64,000 bases of DNA from Paenibacillus sp. J31TS4 (lineage in GTDB: Bacteria > Bacillota > Bacilli > Paenibacillales > NBRC-103111). This document shows, piece after piece, positions 7,983-16,532 of the stretch. The notes below the pieces were generated by a model. That model saw nothing but the letters and a program-made list of their open reading frames with translations, was not told the DNA's origin and made no database searches. The stretch lies in the NCBI RefSeq assembly GCF_018403265.1, contig NZ_BOSI01000001.1, positions 1,240,001 through 1,304,000 on the forward strand, in the 5' to 3' direction. The position numbers and the translations under genes are program-made. Every line of letters begins with the position of its first letter. Position 1 is the first letter of the stretch.

Positions 7983-8750
7983 TCACACCCGCTTTCTGTA
8001 CGCTCTCATCGCAAAAAGGTAAGCCACAAGCATAATACAGAAGCACCACAAAAGCGCGACCCCTATCTCACTACCGACCGGCTGCTGGGCCAGCAGGGCA
8101 CGGATGGCTTCCACAATCGACGTCACCGGCTGGTTCTCGGCAAAGGCACGAACAACCCGCGGCATCGAATCGGTTGGAACAAACGCCGAGCTGATAAACG
8201 GCAGGAAGATAATCGGATAGGAGAATGCACTGGCGCCATCCACCGATTTTGCAGTCAATCCCGCAATCGCTGCGATCCAAGTTAAGGCGAGCGTGAACAC
8301 CACAAGCAGGCCGGCTACAGCAAGCCATGACAGGATTCCCGCCGACGAACGAAAGCCCATCAACAACGCAACAAGGAGAATGACGACAACCGAGATAGCG
8401 TTGGACACGACGGAACTAAGCACATGTCCCCACAGCATAGTGGAACGAGCAATCGGCATGGAGTGGAACCGCTCGAATATTCCCCTCTGTACATCGAGAA
8501 ACAGCCTGTAAGCCGTATAGGCAGTCCCGCTTGCAATAGCAATCAGCAGGATGCCGGGCAACAGGTAATTCACATAATTATCCGTGCCGGTTTGAATGGC
8601 GCCTCCGAACACGTAGACGAAAAGCAGCATAAAGGCGATGGGCATAATGGTTACCGTGATGACCGTGTCCATACTGCGGAATATATGGCGCAAGGAGCGT
8701 CCGAGCATGACAGCCAAATCACTGAAGTAGTGCTTTTTTATTGCTTCCAT
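7983..8750 (-). CDS. ABC-2 type exporter permease
   Basis: A 255-residue integral membrane protein with six hydrophobic segments and the ABC-2 pattern (VNYLLPGILLIAIASGTA, then an amphipathic FERFHSMPIARSTMLWGH coupling region), as in DrrB-like drug exporters. It starts immediately after the ATPase gene stop and forms the membrane half of the same transporter. It is the last gene of the padR operon; the palindrome at 7898 probably ends the transcript. The substrate is unknown; hydrophobic drugs or antibiotics are typical. Confidence 0.9.
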   Translation of the reverse strand: MEAIKKHYFSDLAVMLGRSLRHIFRSMDTVITVTIMPIAFMLLFVYVFGGAIQTGTDNYVNYLLPGILLIAIASGTAYTAYRLFLDVQRGIFERFHSMPIARSTMLWGHVLSSVVSNAISVVVILLVALLMGFRSSAGILSWLAVAGLLVVFTLALTWIAAIAGLTAKSVDGASAFSYPIIFLPFISSAFVPTDSMPRVVRAFAENQPVTSIVEAIRALLAQQPVGSEIGVALLWCFCIMLVAYLFAMRAYRKRV

Positions 8751-8752
8751 TG

Positions 8753-9523
8753 TTACATCGCCTCCTGCTTGCCGACGATGGAGAGGAAGATCTCTTCTAA
8801 CGTCGGTTGTTTTTCCACATACTCCACCTTTGCGGGCGGGAACAACCTTTTCAGCTCCGCTAGCGTGCCGTTAGCAAGAATCCTTCCCTCGTGCAGGATC
8901 GCAATGCGACGGGCCAGCTGCTCCGCTTCCTCCAAATACTGAGTGGTCAAGAAAACCGTCGTGCCGCTGTCGGCAAGCTCCTTGACGATGTTCCAAACCT
9001 CGATACGCGCCTCGGGGTCAAGGCCGGTCGTCGGCTCGTCGAGAAAAATGAGCTGCGGTTTCCCCACAAGGCTCATGGCGAGGTCGAGCCTGCGGCGCAT
9101 CCCGCCCGAATAAGAAGATGCCCTTCGGTCCGCGGCATCGGTCAACCCGAACCGTTTCAGCATATCGCTCGCAATCTGACGCGGAGTCTCTAGGTGCCGC
9201 AGCTTTGCGATCATGATGAGGTTTTCCCGTCCCGTCAATGTCTCGTCAACGGCGGCAAATTGCCCGGTCAAGCTGATCGACTGCCGCACATGACCCGGCT
9301 TGGTTGCAACATCAAATCCGTTTACGATGGCGGTTCCGCTGTCTTGCTTCAGCAGCGTGGTGAGGATTTTGACAATCGTCGTCTTGCCCGCTCCGTTGGA
9401 GCCAAGCAGCGCGAAGATACTCCCCTTCTCCACCTCGAAATCGACGCCCTTCAGCACTTGAAGCTGCTTGTAGCATTTTTGCAGTCCTCTTACTTGAATG
9501 GACTTGGTTTGCTCGGTTGGCAT
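8753..9523 (-). CDS. ABC transporter ATP-binding protein, DrrA-like
   Basis: A 256-residue cytoplasmic ATPase with Walker A LLGSNGAGKTT (about 37-47), signature YSGGMRRRLDLA, Walker B LIFLDEPTTGLDP and the H-loop replaced by Q (FLTTQYLEEAE), a substitution typical of the DrrA subfamily. It powers the adjacent ABC-2 permease. The gene lies 14 bases after the pentapeptide protein gene. Drug export is suggested by subfamily and by PadR control, not proved. Confidence 0.92.
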   Translation of the reverse strand: MPTEQTKSIQVRGLQKCYKQLQVLKGVDFEVEKGSIFALLGSNGAGKTTIVKILTTLLKQDSGTAIVNGFDVATKPGHVRQSISLTGQFAAVDETLTGRENLIMIAKLRHLETPRQIASDMLKRFGLTDAADRRASSYSGGMRRRLDLAMSLVGKPQLIFLDEPTTGLDPEARIEVWNIVKELADSGTTVFLTTQYLEEAEQLARRIAILHEGRILANGTLAELKRLFPPAKVEYVEKQPTLEEIFLSIVGKQEAM

Positions 9524-9536
9524 TCGATTCCCTCCC

Positions 9537-10403
9537 TTAAATGACAGTCACCTTTGACAAATCGGCTTCCATCCCTTTGAGCGCAGCGAAGGTCAGTTTA
9601 TCCATCGTGGCGCCGTCAAAGCAAATGGTTTTGATCGCACGATAGTACTTCTTTGAGAAAGTAAACCCGGACTGGAACGAAACATTTTTCAATGTAGCTC
9701 CTCTGAACGAAGCTTCGCTCAAGGCCGTTTTGTCAAACTTAACGCCGACAAACGTCTGTCCGTCAAAACTCTGCCCGCGAAGATCCGAGTACCTGAAATC
9801 AACCCCATCAAATAAACAACTTTCAAAAATCGTCTTTCTAAGATCGGTCATCGTTAGCGTGACGTCAGTCAGTCTTACTCCTATGAATTTGGCTCCATCA
9901 AGGCCCGATTTGCTGAAGTTTGTTCGGACAAGGATCGTCTTACGGAAGCTTGCATTGCCCAGGTCAAGCGCGGACAGGGTGCAGTCCGTCAGATTAGCAC
10001 CGTCAAAATTGGCTTCGCGGATGTCGCTGCTCTTAAACGTACTGCCGGTCAAATCGGCGCCCGAAAAGTCGGAACCGTGCAAGGCACTGCCTTTAAACTG
10101 TCCTTTATGGGCCGTCACACCTGCAAAGTCACTCTTCGCCAGGTTGCTTGCGCTAAAGTTCGTCAGGACTTGCCGTTCCAGCGAGCGGGAGAGGTTGGTG
10201 ACCTCCAGAATCGTTTGCTCAATGTCGCCGATCCCCTCAATCGTCAGCTTAAAGGCGGTTTCCTCATCCTTGCCCTCTGCTCTCAGTTCACGGTAGCGCT
10301 CCTCCAAATCGGAGAGAAGGTCGGCCTTTAATTCAGCGGCGCTTCTAATTCCATCGTACGGCGCAAACACGCCGTTCAAATAATTGGTCAGTTTCTGATT
10401 CAT
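9537..10403 (-). CDS. HAAS-like domain fused to a pentapeptide-repeat beta-helix
   Basis: A 288-residue soluble protein. Residues 1-70 (starting MNQKLTNYLNGVFAPYDGI) resemble the short helical domain found after PadR genes (DUF1700/HAAS type). Residues about 85-270 are a regular pentapeptide array such as GSDFSGADLTGSTFKSSDI and ANFDGANLTDCTLSALDL. It lies between padR and the ABC genes with gaps of 12 and 13 bases, so it is co-expressed with the exporter. It may be an anti-sigma-like or scaffold partner, or a target-protection factor for the exported drug; the sequence does not decide. Confidence 0.85.
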   Translation of the reverse strand: MNQKLTNYLNGVFAPYDGIRSAAELKADLLSDLEERYRELRAEGKDEETAFKLTIEGIGDIEQTILEVTNLSRSLERQVLTNFSASNLAKSDFAGVTAHKGQFKGSALHGSDFSGADLTGSTFKSSDIREANFDGANLTDCTLSALDLGNASFRKTILVRTNFSKSGLDGAKFIGVRLTDVTLTMTDLRKTIFESCLFDGVDFRYSDLRGQSFDGQTFVGVKFDKTALSEASFRGATLKNVSFQSGFTFSKKYYRAIKTICFDGATMDKLTFAALKGMEADLSKVTVI

Positions 10404-10415
10404 ATGGAATCCCCC

Positions 10416-10745
10416 TCATAACAAGTTATCTAACACACGCTTGGCGTACTCCCAATTGCTTTTGTTGCGGGCGTACGTTTCCTTCCCCTTCTCGGTAATG
10501 CGAAAATACTTGCGCCGTCCTCCCTGAGATTCGTCCCCCCAATACCACTCGATGTCCCCGTCTGCCTCTAGCCGGCGGACGCTGGAGTACATGGTCGCTT
10601 CCTTAAGTTCGTACTCCTGACCTGAGCGCTCGGCGATCAGCTTCACGATCTCGTAGCCATAGCGGTCCGCTTCGGTCAAGAGACGTAAAATCATCGTGTC
10701 CGAATGTCCTCGCAGCAAGTCGGAGGTAAGTTTGTTCTCACTCAT
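10416..10745 (-). CDS. PadR-family transcriptional repressor
   Basis: A 109-residue winged-helix protein. It has the PadR pattern: LLRGHSDTMILRLLTEADRY, then EIVKLIAERSG, a winged turn TMYSSVRRLEADGDIEWYWG and the RRKYFRITEKG wing. PadR proteins repress drug-efflux genes until a ligand binds. It is first in the operon, and the promoter at 10766-10794 contains an inverted repeat (ACTAC...GTAGT) that is a natural autoregulatory operator. Confidence 0.93.
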   Translation of the reverse strand: MSENKLTSDLLRGHSDTMILRLLTEADRYGYEIVKLIAERSGQEYELKEATMYSSVRRLEADGDIEWYWGDESQGGRRKYFRITEKGKETYARNKSNWEYAKRVLDNLL

Positions 10746-10765
10746 TTGATCATCTCCATATCTGG

Positions 10766-10794
10766 ATAATAAGGCATACTACTGTGACTGTCAA
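10766..10794 (-). promoter_or_regulatory. Sigma-A promoter of the padR operon with embedded inverted repeat
   Basis: On the minus strand TTGACA (10789-10794) and TATTAT (10766-10771) are separated by exactly 17 bases, a near-perfect vegetative promoter. The -35 box sits inside an inverted repeat with arms ACTAC and GTAGT (about 10778-10800), where a bound PadR dimer would block RNA polymerase. Promoter strength is seen in the sequence; operator use is inferred. Confidence 0.75.
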
Positions 10795-11067
10795 GGTAGT
10801 GTTTTCACCAAAATACTGTGCCCAGAAAATACTCACTGTATTCCGGCCAATCAGGTACAGGTACGTGCGTGAGTTGCGGTTTACAGACAAGTTGGATGTT
10901 TACCGGTTGAAAAGCAGAAAAAAGCCCGAACCGTCAAGGCTCGGGCGATGCCGTTGCTTGTTTATCGCGGGTGCAACACAGCGGTATGCAAAAGAGCAGC
11001 TGCCACCAACCGTTCCATCATACTCTTGAATACCTTTGGTAAAGAGTCTACTAATTACCCAGCGGAC
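10795..11067. other. Intergenic region, no gene seen apart from a terminator
   Basis: Apart from the operator arm at the left edge and the minus-strand terminator at 10918-10946, this stretch has no open frame with a ribosome site and no recognised motif. Confidence 0.6.
10918..10946 (-). terminator. Rho-independent terminator of the Rrf2/oxidoreductase operon
   Basis: On the minus strand GCCCGAGCC pairs with GGTTCGGGC (one G-T pair) across a 5-base loop and is followed by six T residues. It lies about 120 bases beyond the stop of the oxidoreductase gene. Confidence 0.85.
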
Positions 11068-11988
11068 TTACACCCTCCCCCAAGCCTCTGTATTTAGCTC
11101 ATTATTGATGGCTGCAGCGACAAATGCGCCCATCGAAGCCGCAGCTATAGCCTGATGCAGTCGAGAGGCTGCATCCCCGGCGCTAAAAACGCCCGGTACG
11201 TTCGATCTTCCGAATTCATCGACCACAATCGTCCCCGTCTCCGTGATCTGACATCCGATCGTTCGCGGCAAGTCCGATCCCGTAACCAGCTCCGGTTTGA
11301 AGAAGATCCCTCTGCATGCCACGGTCGTCCCGCTTTCAAGAACGACCTGCCGCACGATGCCGTCGCTAGAGTCAATGTACCGGATCGGCGAGTCGAATAG
11401 AGGGATTCGTTTCCGCCGGAACTCCTCGCGCTCGGTATCCGTCAGTTCATCCGGGCCATTCGTGCAGACGGTGAAACGGTTCGTCCATCCGGCTATGATT
11501 GGGGCGAAATGCATGAGCTCTGCCCCCTTCGTAATGATGACAAGCGGCTGATCCCTTAACTCCCAGCCGTCGCAATATGGGCACACGAAGGCGCTTTTCC
11601 CGTATACCTCCGCCAGTCCCGGAATGCCCAGCGGCCGATCCTTCATGCCGATGGCAAACAGGACCTTTTTGCTTGCAAACGTTTGCCCTTGCGCTGTCTC
11701 GATTTGAAACCGCCCGTCCATGCCCGTAATCGACACTGCCGTATCCTCCAGGAAAGATACGGAGGGATAGGCACTAATCTCTTCCATTGCAAGGCGCCGA
11801 AACTCGCCGGGACTGATCCCGTCGCGGGTAAGAAACCCGTGGGTCTCGCGGGTTACGGCGTTGCGGGGACGGCCTTCATCGACCACCGCTACTTGTTTCC
11901 TCGCCCGCGCAAGTACCAGGGCGGCGTTCAACCCTGCCGGTCCGCCGCCAATAATAGCCACATCCAAAAGTTGTTTTTCCATCGCCAT
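11068..11988 (-). CDS. Thioredoxin-reductase-like FAD/NAD(P) oxidoreductase
   Basis: A 306-residue cytosolic flavoprotein. The FAD motif GGGPAG is at 14-19, the redox pair CPYC at 136-139 (CATC in classical TrxB), and the C-terminal FAD site reads VFSAGDAAS. It belongs to the low-Mr thioredoxin reductase superfamily; absence of a neighbouring thioredoxin and the altered redox motif make another disulfide or ferredoxin-type partner possible. The ATG at 11988 follows GGAGGTATGTA. It starts 48 bases after the Rrf2 regulator gene and is probably controlled by it. Confidence 0.85.
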   Translation of the reverse strand: MAMEKQLLDVAIIGGGPAGLNAALVLARARKQVAVVDEGRPRNAVTRETHGFLTRDGISPGEFRRLAMEEISAYPSVSFLEDTAVSITGMDGRFQIETAQGQTFASKKVLFAIGMKDRPLGIPGLAEVYGKSAFVCPYCDGWELRDQPLVIITKGAELMHFAPIIAGWTNRFTVCTNGPDELTDTEREEFRRKRIPLFDSPIRYIDSSDGIVRQVVLESGTTVACRGIFFKPELVTGSDLPRTIGCQITETGTIVVDEFGRSNVPGVFSAGDAASRLHQAIAAASMGAFVAAAINNELNTEAWGRV

Positions 11989-12036
11989 TACATACCTCCA
12001 TAGATCTATAATATCCATAATTAAAGCACAAGAAGT

Positions 12037-12525
12037 CTATTCCTTCTTGTTTGCCTCATGATTGCTACACTTGAAAGCCATATCCAGTACCGATTGGATC
12101 GTGTGTTCCTGTAAATATTGGTGCAGCTGCTGTTCCGCGCCGTTCATCACCTGTTCAACCAAACATTCGCTCTTTCCTGAACATTCGTGATCCTGCTGTA
12201 CAACACCCTCTTCCGCTAACGACCGATGCTGCTGCGAATTGGTATTCGAGCATTCGAACAACTGCTGTCTGCCTTCAATCACTTGAATCACATCCAGAAA
12301 CGTAATCTGGTCGGCCGGCCGTGAAAGCTCGTAACCACCGTTCACCCCCGGCACCGCGCGTACGATACCATCCTGTCTCAGCTTGGACATGATTTTGGAT
12401 AAATAGCTTTCCGAAACGCCAAGTGTCGTGGATAATTCCTTGATTCCGATGTTACTGCGACGCTCCGAGTGACCCAGATGAAGCAAGGCGTGCAGGGCGT
12501 AATCTGTACTTTTGGAGAACTGCAT
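12037..12525 (-). CDS. Rrf2-family transcriptional regulator
   Basis: A 162-residue winged-helix protein starting MQFSKSTDYALHALLHLG, with recognition region GVSESYLSKIMSKLRQDG and wing AVPGVNGGYELSRP, diagnostic of Rrf2. Cysteines in FECSNTNS, HECSGKSECLVE and AFKCSNHE could bind an iron-sulfur cluster or sense thiols, as in IscR/NsrR; spacing differs from those, partly from a Gln/Ser-rich insertion. AGGAGGAAAGC precedes the ATG. It heads a two-gene operon with the oxidoreductase, suggesting control by redox state. Confidence 0.9.
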   Translation of the reverse strand: MQFSKSTDYALHALLHLGHSERRSNIGIKELSTTLGVSESYLSKIMSKLRQDGIVRAVPGVNGGYELSRPADQITFLDVIQVIEGRQQLFECSNTNSQQHRSLAEEGVVQQDHECSGKSECLVEQVMNGAEQQLHQYLQEHTIQSVLDMAFKCSNHEANKKE

Positions 12526-12776
12526 GCTTTCCTCCTCCCTCCTATGGATATCATCATTATGGATCTTCAATGTCCACAATATACGATTTGGCTCCAATTT
12601 GCAATGACATTGTTGATCCGAACTTCGATTCCAGTGGCGAGCAAATCTGGAGATCTCATAGTGGATCCACTCATTCCTCCGCTTTACCGCTACCGATGAT
12701 ACGGTTCCCCGCACTGTCTGTAACGGCAAGTTTGAGGCAATGCTTTGAGGATTGCCATTTCGTTAATAAACGTTGT

Positions 12777-13850
12777 TCAGTCATTTCGTTCAACAGGAAT
12801 CCACCCTGTGAGAACCGCGCCTCCACTTGGATGATTGTCTGCCATTAGCCCGCCTCCGTGCTGTTGAAGGATTCGCCGAGCTATGGTTAGACCCAATCCG
12901 GCGCCTCCGGTCGCGCGATTTCTCGATTTCTCCCCTCGATAGAGAGGTTCAAAGACTTGTTCCAGCTCTTCCGCCGCAAAGCCTTGTCCGGAATCGTGCA
13001 TGGTGAAGGACACTCGGTCTTTTTCCCGGCGGTATTGAACGTGAATTCGACCATCATCAGGCGTGTGCCTTACAGCATTATCCAGCAAATTACTCATCGC
13101 GCGTTCCAACAAGTGGGAATCGGCTTGAATCACATAGTCATCCGGCACGGAATGGACAAGGACCGAGATATGCTTGTCTTGCGCTTGCAGCTTTAAGCTG
13201 TCAATCGATTGTTGTATGAGATAGGCAAAGTCAGTTGAATGCTTGTTTAGCTCTGTTTCTTGATACTCGATCTTCGTAAAGGTGAAAAGATCCTCGACCA
13301 ACCTGTCTAATTGCACTGATTTTTCTTTGCAAACGGCCACATATTTCGAGATTTGATCCGGTGTTCGTGCTATTCCTTGCTCTAATCCGTCCAAATACCC
13401 TCGCAAGGCAAATAATGGGGTCCGCAAGTCATGCGCAACGGCAGCGATGATGAATCTTCGTTCCTCCTCAAGCTCTGCTTGTTTCAACTGGGATTGTTGA
13501 AGTCCATTCCTCATTCGTTCAAATCCATCTCGAACCTCATTGATCTCTCTAATAGTCGACTGAGGGATTCTAACATCCCATTCGCCTACAGCAATTTTAC
13601 GAGCTGCCATACCCAGGCCCTCAATGGGCTTGAGAAGGAGCCTCCGCATGCGGACGCCTATGATTACGAAAGCGACCAATAGCCCTGCCAAGGCAGCTAC
13701 CAGCGGAATCATATTGGTATTCGGCCGATCTGTTCCAATATGTAAGGATCCGGTAGATGCAAAGTATACAACTACAAAGAAAATCCATGGCATCAGTAGT
13801 AGAAGCCCCAAGCTGAGCAGGGCATGCGTGCGAAGCCGGAGTTTTCTCAT
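12777..13850 (-). CDS. Membrane sensor histidine kinase (two-component system 2)
   Basis: A 357-residue kinase with two membrane helices (about 10-32 and 48-66) and a short external loop, a HAMP domain (67-120), phosphoacceptor His140 in VAHDLRTPLFALRG, and an ATPase domain with LLDNAVRHTP, HDSGQGF and GAGLGLTIARRI. It begins right after its regulator gene: ATG at 13850, regulator stop at 13852. The short loop suggests membrane or intramembrane sensing. Confidence 0.93.
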   Translation of the reverse strand: MRKLRLRTHALLSLGLLLLMPWIFFVVVYFASTGSLHIGTDRPNTNMIPLVAALAGLLVAFVIIGVRMRRLLLKPIEGLGMAARKIAVGEWDVRIPQSTIREINEVRDGFERMRNGLQQSQLKQAELEEERRFIIAAVAHDLRTPLFALRGYLDGLEQGIARTPDQISKYVAVCKEKSVQLDRLVEDLFTFTKIEYQETELNKHSTDFAYLIQQSIDSLKLQAQDKHISVLVHSVPDDYVIQADSHLLERAMSNLLDNAVRHTPDDGRIHVQYRREKDRVSFTMHDSGQGFAAEELEQVFEPLYRGEKSRNRATGGAGLGLTIARRILQQHGGGLMADNHPSGGAVLTGWIPVERND

Positions 13851-13851
13851 T

Positions 13852-14532
13852 TTACCCTCCCTCGAAACGATACCCGATGCCCCATACGTTGGTAAGATAC
13901 TTCGGCTGGTCCGAATCGTGCTCGATCTTCTCGCGAAGACGACTCAAATGGACGCGAATCGTATGCTTATCGCCAATGCCATCCCAGAACTTCGCCAGCA
14001 GCTGATCATAGGTAAACACTTGTTTGGGATGCTCCATAAACAATACCAGCAGCTCATATTCCTTCGGTGTAAGCGAGACGTACGCATTCTCTACGTATAC
14101 TTCTCTTGTCGTCTTATTAAGCGTGATTCGACCATAATTCAACACCTTGCTGGATTGTGGCGTTCCCACGCGTCGCAGAACCGCCTTTACCCGAGCAACA
14201 ATCTCGCCGGGCGAAGCGGTTTTCACGATATAGTCATCGCCTCCGAGGGTGAGCCCGCGAATCTTGTCGCTATCATCACTGCGAGCACTCAAGAACAGAA
14301 TGGGAACATGGCTCTCTGCCCGAACGCGCCTACAAAAATCAAAGCCATTTTCTCCTGGCATCATGATGTCCAGGATAACGCAATGAACGGTATTCTGTTG
14401 AAAGACTGCCCATGCTTGCTGCGCATCGTTAGCCGTTAGGACCTGAAAGCAGTCATTTTCCAAAAAATCCCTAAGCAAATCGGCAATGCTCTGATCGTCG
14501 TCCACAACTAAGATCATAGCTCTTTCATTCAT
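13852..14532 (-). CDS. OmpR-family response regulator (two-component system 2)
   Basis: A 226-residue regulator: receiver domain with LVVDDDQSIADLL, phosphoacceptor Asp55 in ILDIMMPGENG and Lys in YIVKTA (usually KPF, so the residue after Lys is altered), then a winged-helix domain ending TNVWGIGYRFEGG. The ATG at 14532 has only a weak AAGGGAAG site, but upstream in-frame codons would add a non-homologous tail. It is divergent from the DJ-1/DUF2306 pair at 14718, which it may regulate. Confidence 0.92.
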   Translation of the reverse strand: MNERAMILVVDDDQSIADLLRDFLENDCFQVLTANDAQQAWAVFQQNTVHCVILDIMMPGENGFDFCRRVRAESHVPILFLSARSDDSDKIRGLTLGGDDYIVKTASPGEIVARVKAVLRRVGTPQSSKVLNYGRITLNKTTREVYVENAYVSLTPKEYELLVLFMEHPKQVFTYDQLLAKFWDGIGDKHTIRVHLSRLREKIEHDSDQPKYLTNVWGIGYRFEGG

Positions 14533-14717
14533 GTAGTTCCCACTTCCCTTACATGATACATCCTTGACCAAAGTGTACCATTTTCCCACTTCAAAAAAAC
14601 CACGCTCTTGCATATTGTGATGGTTCGTGATTGTTTTGTGATGATTTAGGTGCTTCTTTCGAGAGACTCTCTTGGTATCCTTCCAATCAGAGGAATTAAC
14701 CAAGGGAGGTTATAGGG

Positions 14718-15740
14718 ATGTTGGATGTACAAATCGTGCTGTTCGATGGCTTCGATCTGTTGGATGCCATTGCACCGTATGAGGTTTTCTGCGCAGCCGA
14801 AATGTTAGCTGGTCGCGAGCTGCATGTGGAACTCGTCACTGCGGAAGGGCCCAGACTCGTTCCGAGTGGGGGAAACGGTTTAAAAATCGAAGCCAACGGT
14901 AGACTGGACCCCACCCGGAAAGGCATCATTCTCGTACCTGGCGCGTCTGGTGAGATAGAAGGGGACGGCCCAGCTTCCATTCCAACCGTTCTGGCTCGAG
15001 CTATGAATACAGAACTGACTGCAAAGCTTAAGGAGGCACTCGGGTTTCCGGGTATCGTAGTGGCTACCGTATGCGGTGGTTCTCTGGTATTGGCGATGGG
15101 AGGTCTATTGGAAGGAAGACCGGCCGTCACGAATCATCTAGGAATGGAATTCCTTGGAGCAACCGGTGCCTTACCCGTACGTGCTCGCGTGGTCGATGAT
15201 GGCAACCTCATTACCGGAGGAGGTGTCACCTCGGGACTGGATGTCGCGCTCTATCTGGTAGAACGGGAGCTAGGACCTCGTATCGCTCACGCGGTAGAGC
15301 AGTTGTTCGAATATGAACGCAGAGGAACGGTATGGCGCAATTGCGGGATCCCCCCGCTTAATGAATCTGCAGTCCGTGATGCAACCGACACGTTGAATCC
15401 CGCGGACCCACAAGGTACGACAGAAAATAAAGCTGCACGGTCTTCGATCTTTGAAGGTGAATGGGATACGATGATCGCGACCCCGGTTGGCAAGCTGGCA
15501 GTCAAGCTCCACATCGCAACCGTGAATGGAGTTATCCAAGGTAAGGCGTCGCAAGGTGATGAGCTGAGTCCCTTTATCGATCCCGCTCTTAGAGGCAATA
15601 CGCTTTGCTGGTCGCAACGAATTACGAAGCCGATGCGTCTGAATTTGAATTTTGAGGTGACCGTGGATGGCGACCTTATGACCGGCTTTGCCAAAGCCGG
15701 TCTATTGCCAGCCTCCAAATTATCAGGGAAACGAATCTAA
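14718..15740 (+). CDS. DJ-1/PfpI-family protein with an extra C-terminal domain
   Basis: A 340-residue protein. Residues 1-200 form a DJ-1/PfpI glutamine-amidotransferase-like domain with candidate nucleophile Cys119 in VATVCGGSLVLA and the region LVPGASGEIEG, most like isonitrile hydratase and AraC-linked DJ-1 domains. Residues about 245-340 (from IFEGEWDTMIATPVGKLAV) form a separate beta-rich domain that I do not recognise. GGGAGG precedes the ATG. The DUF2306 gene follows 12 bases later, so they form an operon. The activity is unknown. Confidence 0.78.
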   Translation: MLDVQIVLFDGFDLLDAIAPYEVFCAAEMLAGRELHVELVTAEGPRLVPSGGNGLKIEANGRLDPTRKGIILVPGASGEIEGDGPASIPTVLARAMNTELTAKLKEALGFPGIVVATVCGGSLVLAMGGLLEGRPAVTNHLGMEFLGATGALPVRARVVDDGNLITGGGVTSGLDVALYLVERELGPRIAHAVEQLFEYERRGTVWRNCGIPPLNESAVRDATDTLNPADPQGTTENKAARSSIFEGEWDTMIATPVGKLAVKLHIATVNGVIQGKASQGDELSPFIDPALRGNTLCWSQRITKPMRLNLNFEVTVDGDLMTGFAKAGLLPASKLSGKRI

Positions 15741-15752
15741 AGGGGACAACTA

Positions 15753-16385
15753 ATGAAAAAGCATCCACCCTTCTACATGCTGATTACGTTCATTTGCATC
15801 ATTTCCATCCTCTACGCTTTGAGTAACATTGTTATTGTAGATCCTGGTGCGGAGGCATTTCTAAGTCATAAAACAGATCTGACGCGTGAACTTAAGCCTC
15901 AAATCTGGTTAACGGTCATGTACATGCATTCGGCATTTGCCTGTGTCGCGATGGCTTCCGGTCTCATCAATATGTCAACTCGCTGGTATGAACGGCGCCG
16001 TCGGTTCCATCGCATGAACGGATATGTATACGTATCATCCGTATTCCTAGTTGTGTTGACTTCCGGATACATGGCCCCCTACGCCACAGGAGGAAAAATA
16101 AGCAGCATGGGTTTCAACCTGCTTAATATTCTCTGGCTGGTCGTAACGGCGACAGCGCTTGTCCACATCTGGAAAAAACGAATGATCCAGCATCGCCATT
16201 GGATGATCCGGAGCTATGCATTCTGCTTTACCAATGCGCTGATCCATCTATTCACCTTTGTGTTACATCAAGTAATCGGAATTGCCTATGTAACCAGCTA
16301 CACGATCGGACTATACGGAGCGATCGTACTGCTCATAGCAGCTTCAGAAGTAATCGTTCGTGTTGAGAAGAGGCCTTTTCTTTGA
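15753..16385 (+). CDS. DUF2306 membrane protein
   Basis: A 210-residue protein with six likely membrane helices starting near residues 8, 52, 90, 120, 150 and 180. The RRRFHRMNGYVYVSSVF region and MIQHRHWMIRSYA, with conserved His and Arg, are typical of DUF2306 (a family with predicted membrane-embedded haem- or quinone-like histidines). AAAGGGG lies 8 bases before the ATG. It is second in an operon with the DJ-1-like protein. Function unknown. Confidence 0.8.
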   Translation: MKKHPPFYMLITFICIISILYALSNIVIVDPGAEAFLSHKTDLTRELKPQIWLTVMYMHSAFACVAMASGLINMSTRWYERRRRFHRMNGYVYVSSVFLVVLTSGYMAPYATGGKISSMGFNLLNILWLVVTATALVHIWKKRMIQHRHWMIRSYAFCFTNALIHLFTFVLHQVIGIAYVTSYTIGLYGAIVLLIAASEVIVRVEKRPFL

Positions 16386-16482
16386 TCTAGCTTGACTCAG
16401 CTATCGTCTTTCGCTTAGCTCAATCGATAAATGCTACCGCCACCTCGCGACGATCTTCGTCACGTTATACTTTAATGGAAAA

Positions 16483-16510
16483 CGGGACAACTAATCGTGC
16501 AGTTGTCCCG
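16483..16510. terminator. Bidirectional hairpin between DUF2306 and TerC genes
   Basis: CGGGACAACT (16483-16492) pairs perfectly with AGTTGTCCCG (16501-16510) over an 8-base loop. On the minus strand the stem is followed by TTTTCC, fitting a terminator for the TerC operon; on the plus strand the T-run is weak but it may also end the DJ-1 operon. Confidence 0.75.
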
Positions 16511-16532
16511 GTTGTATAGCAGACGACTCAAA

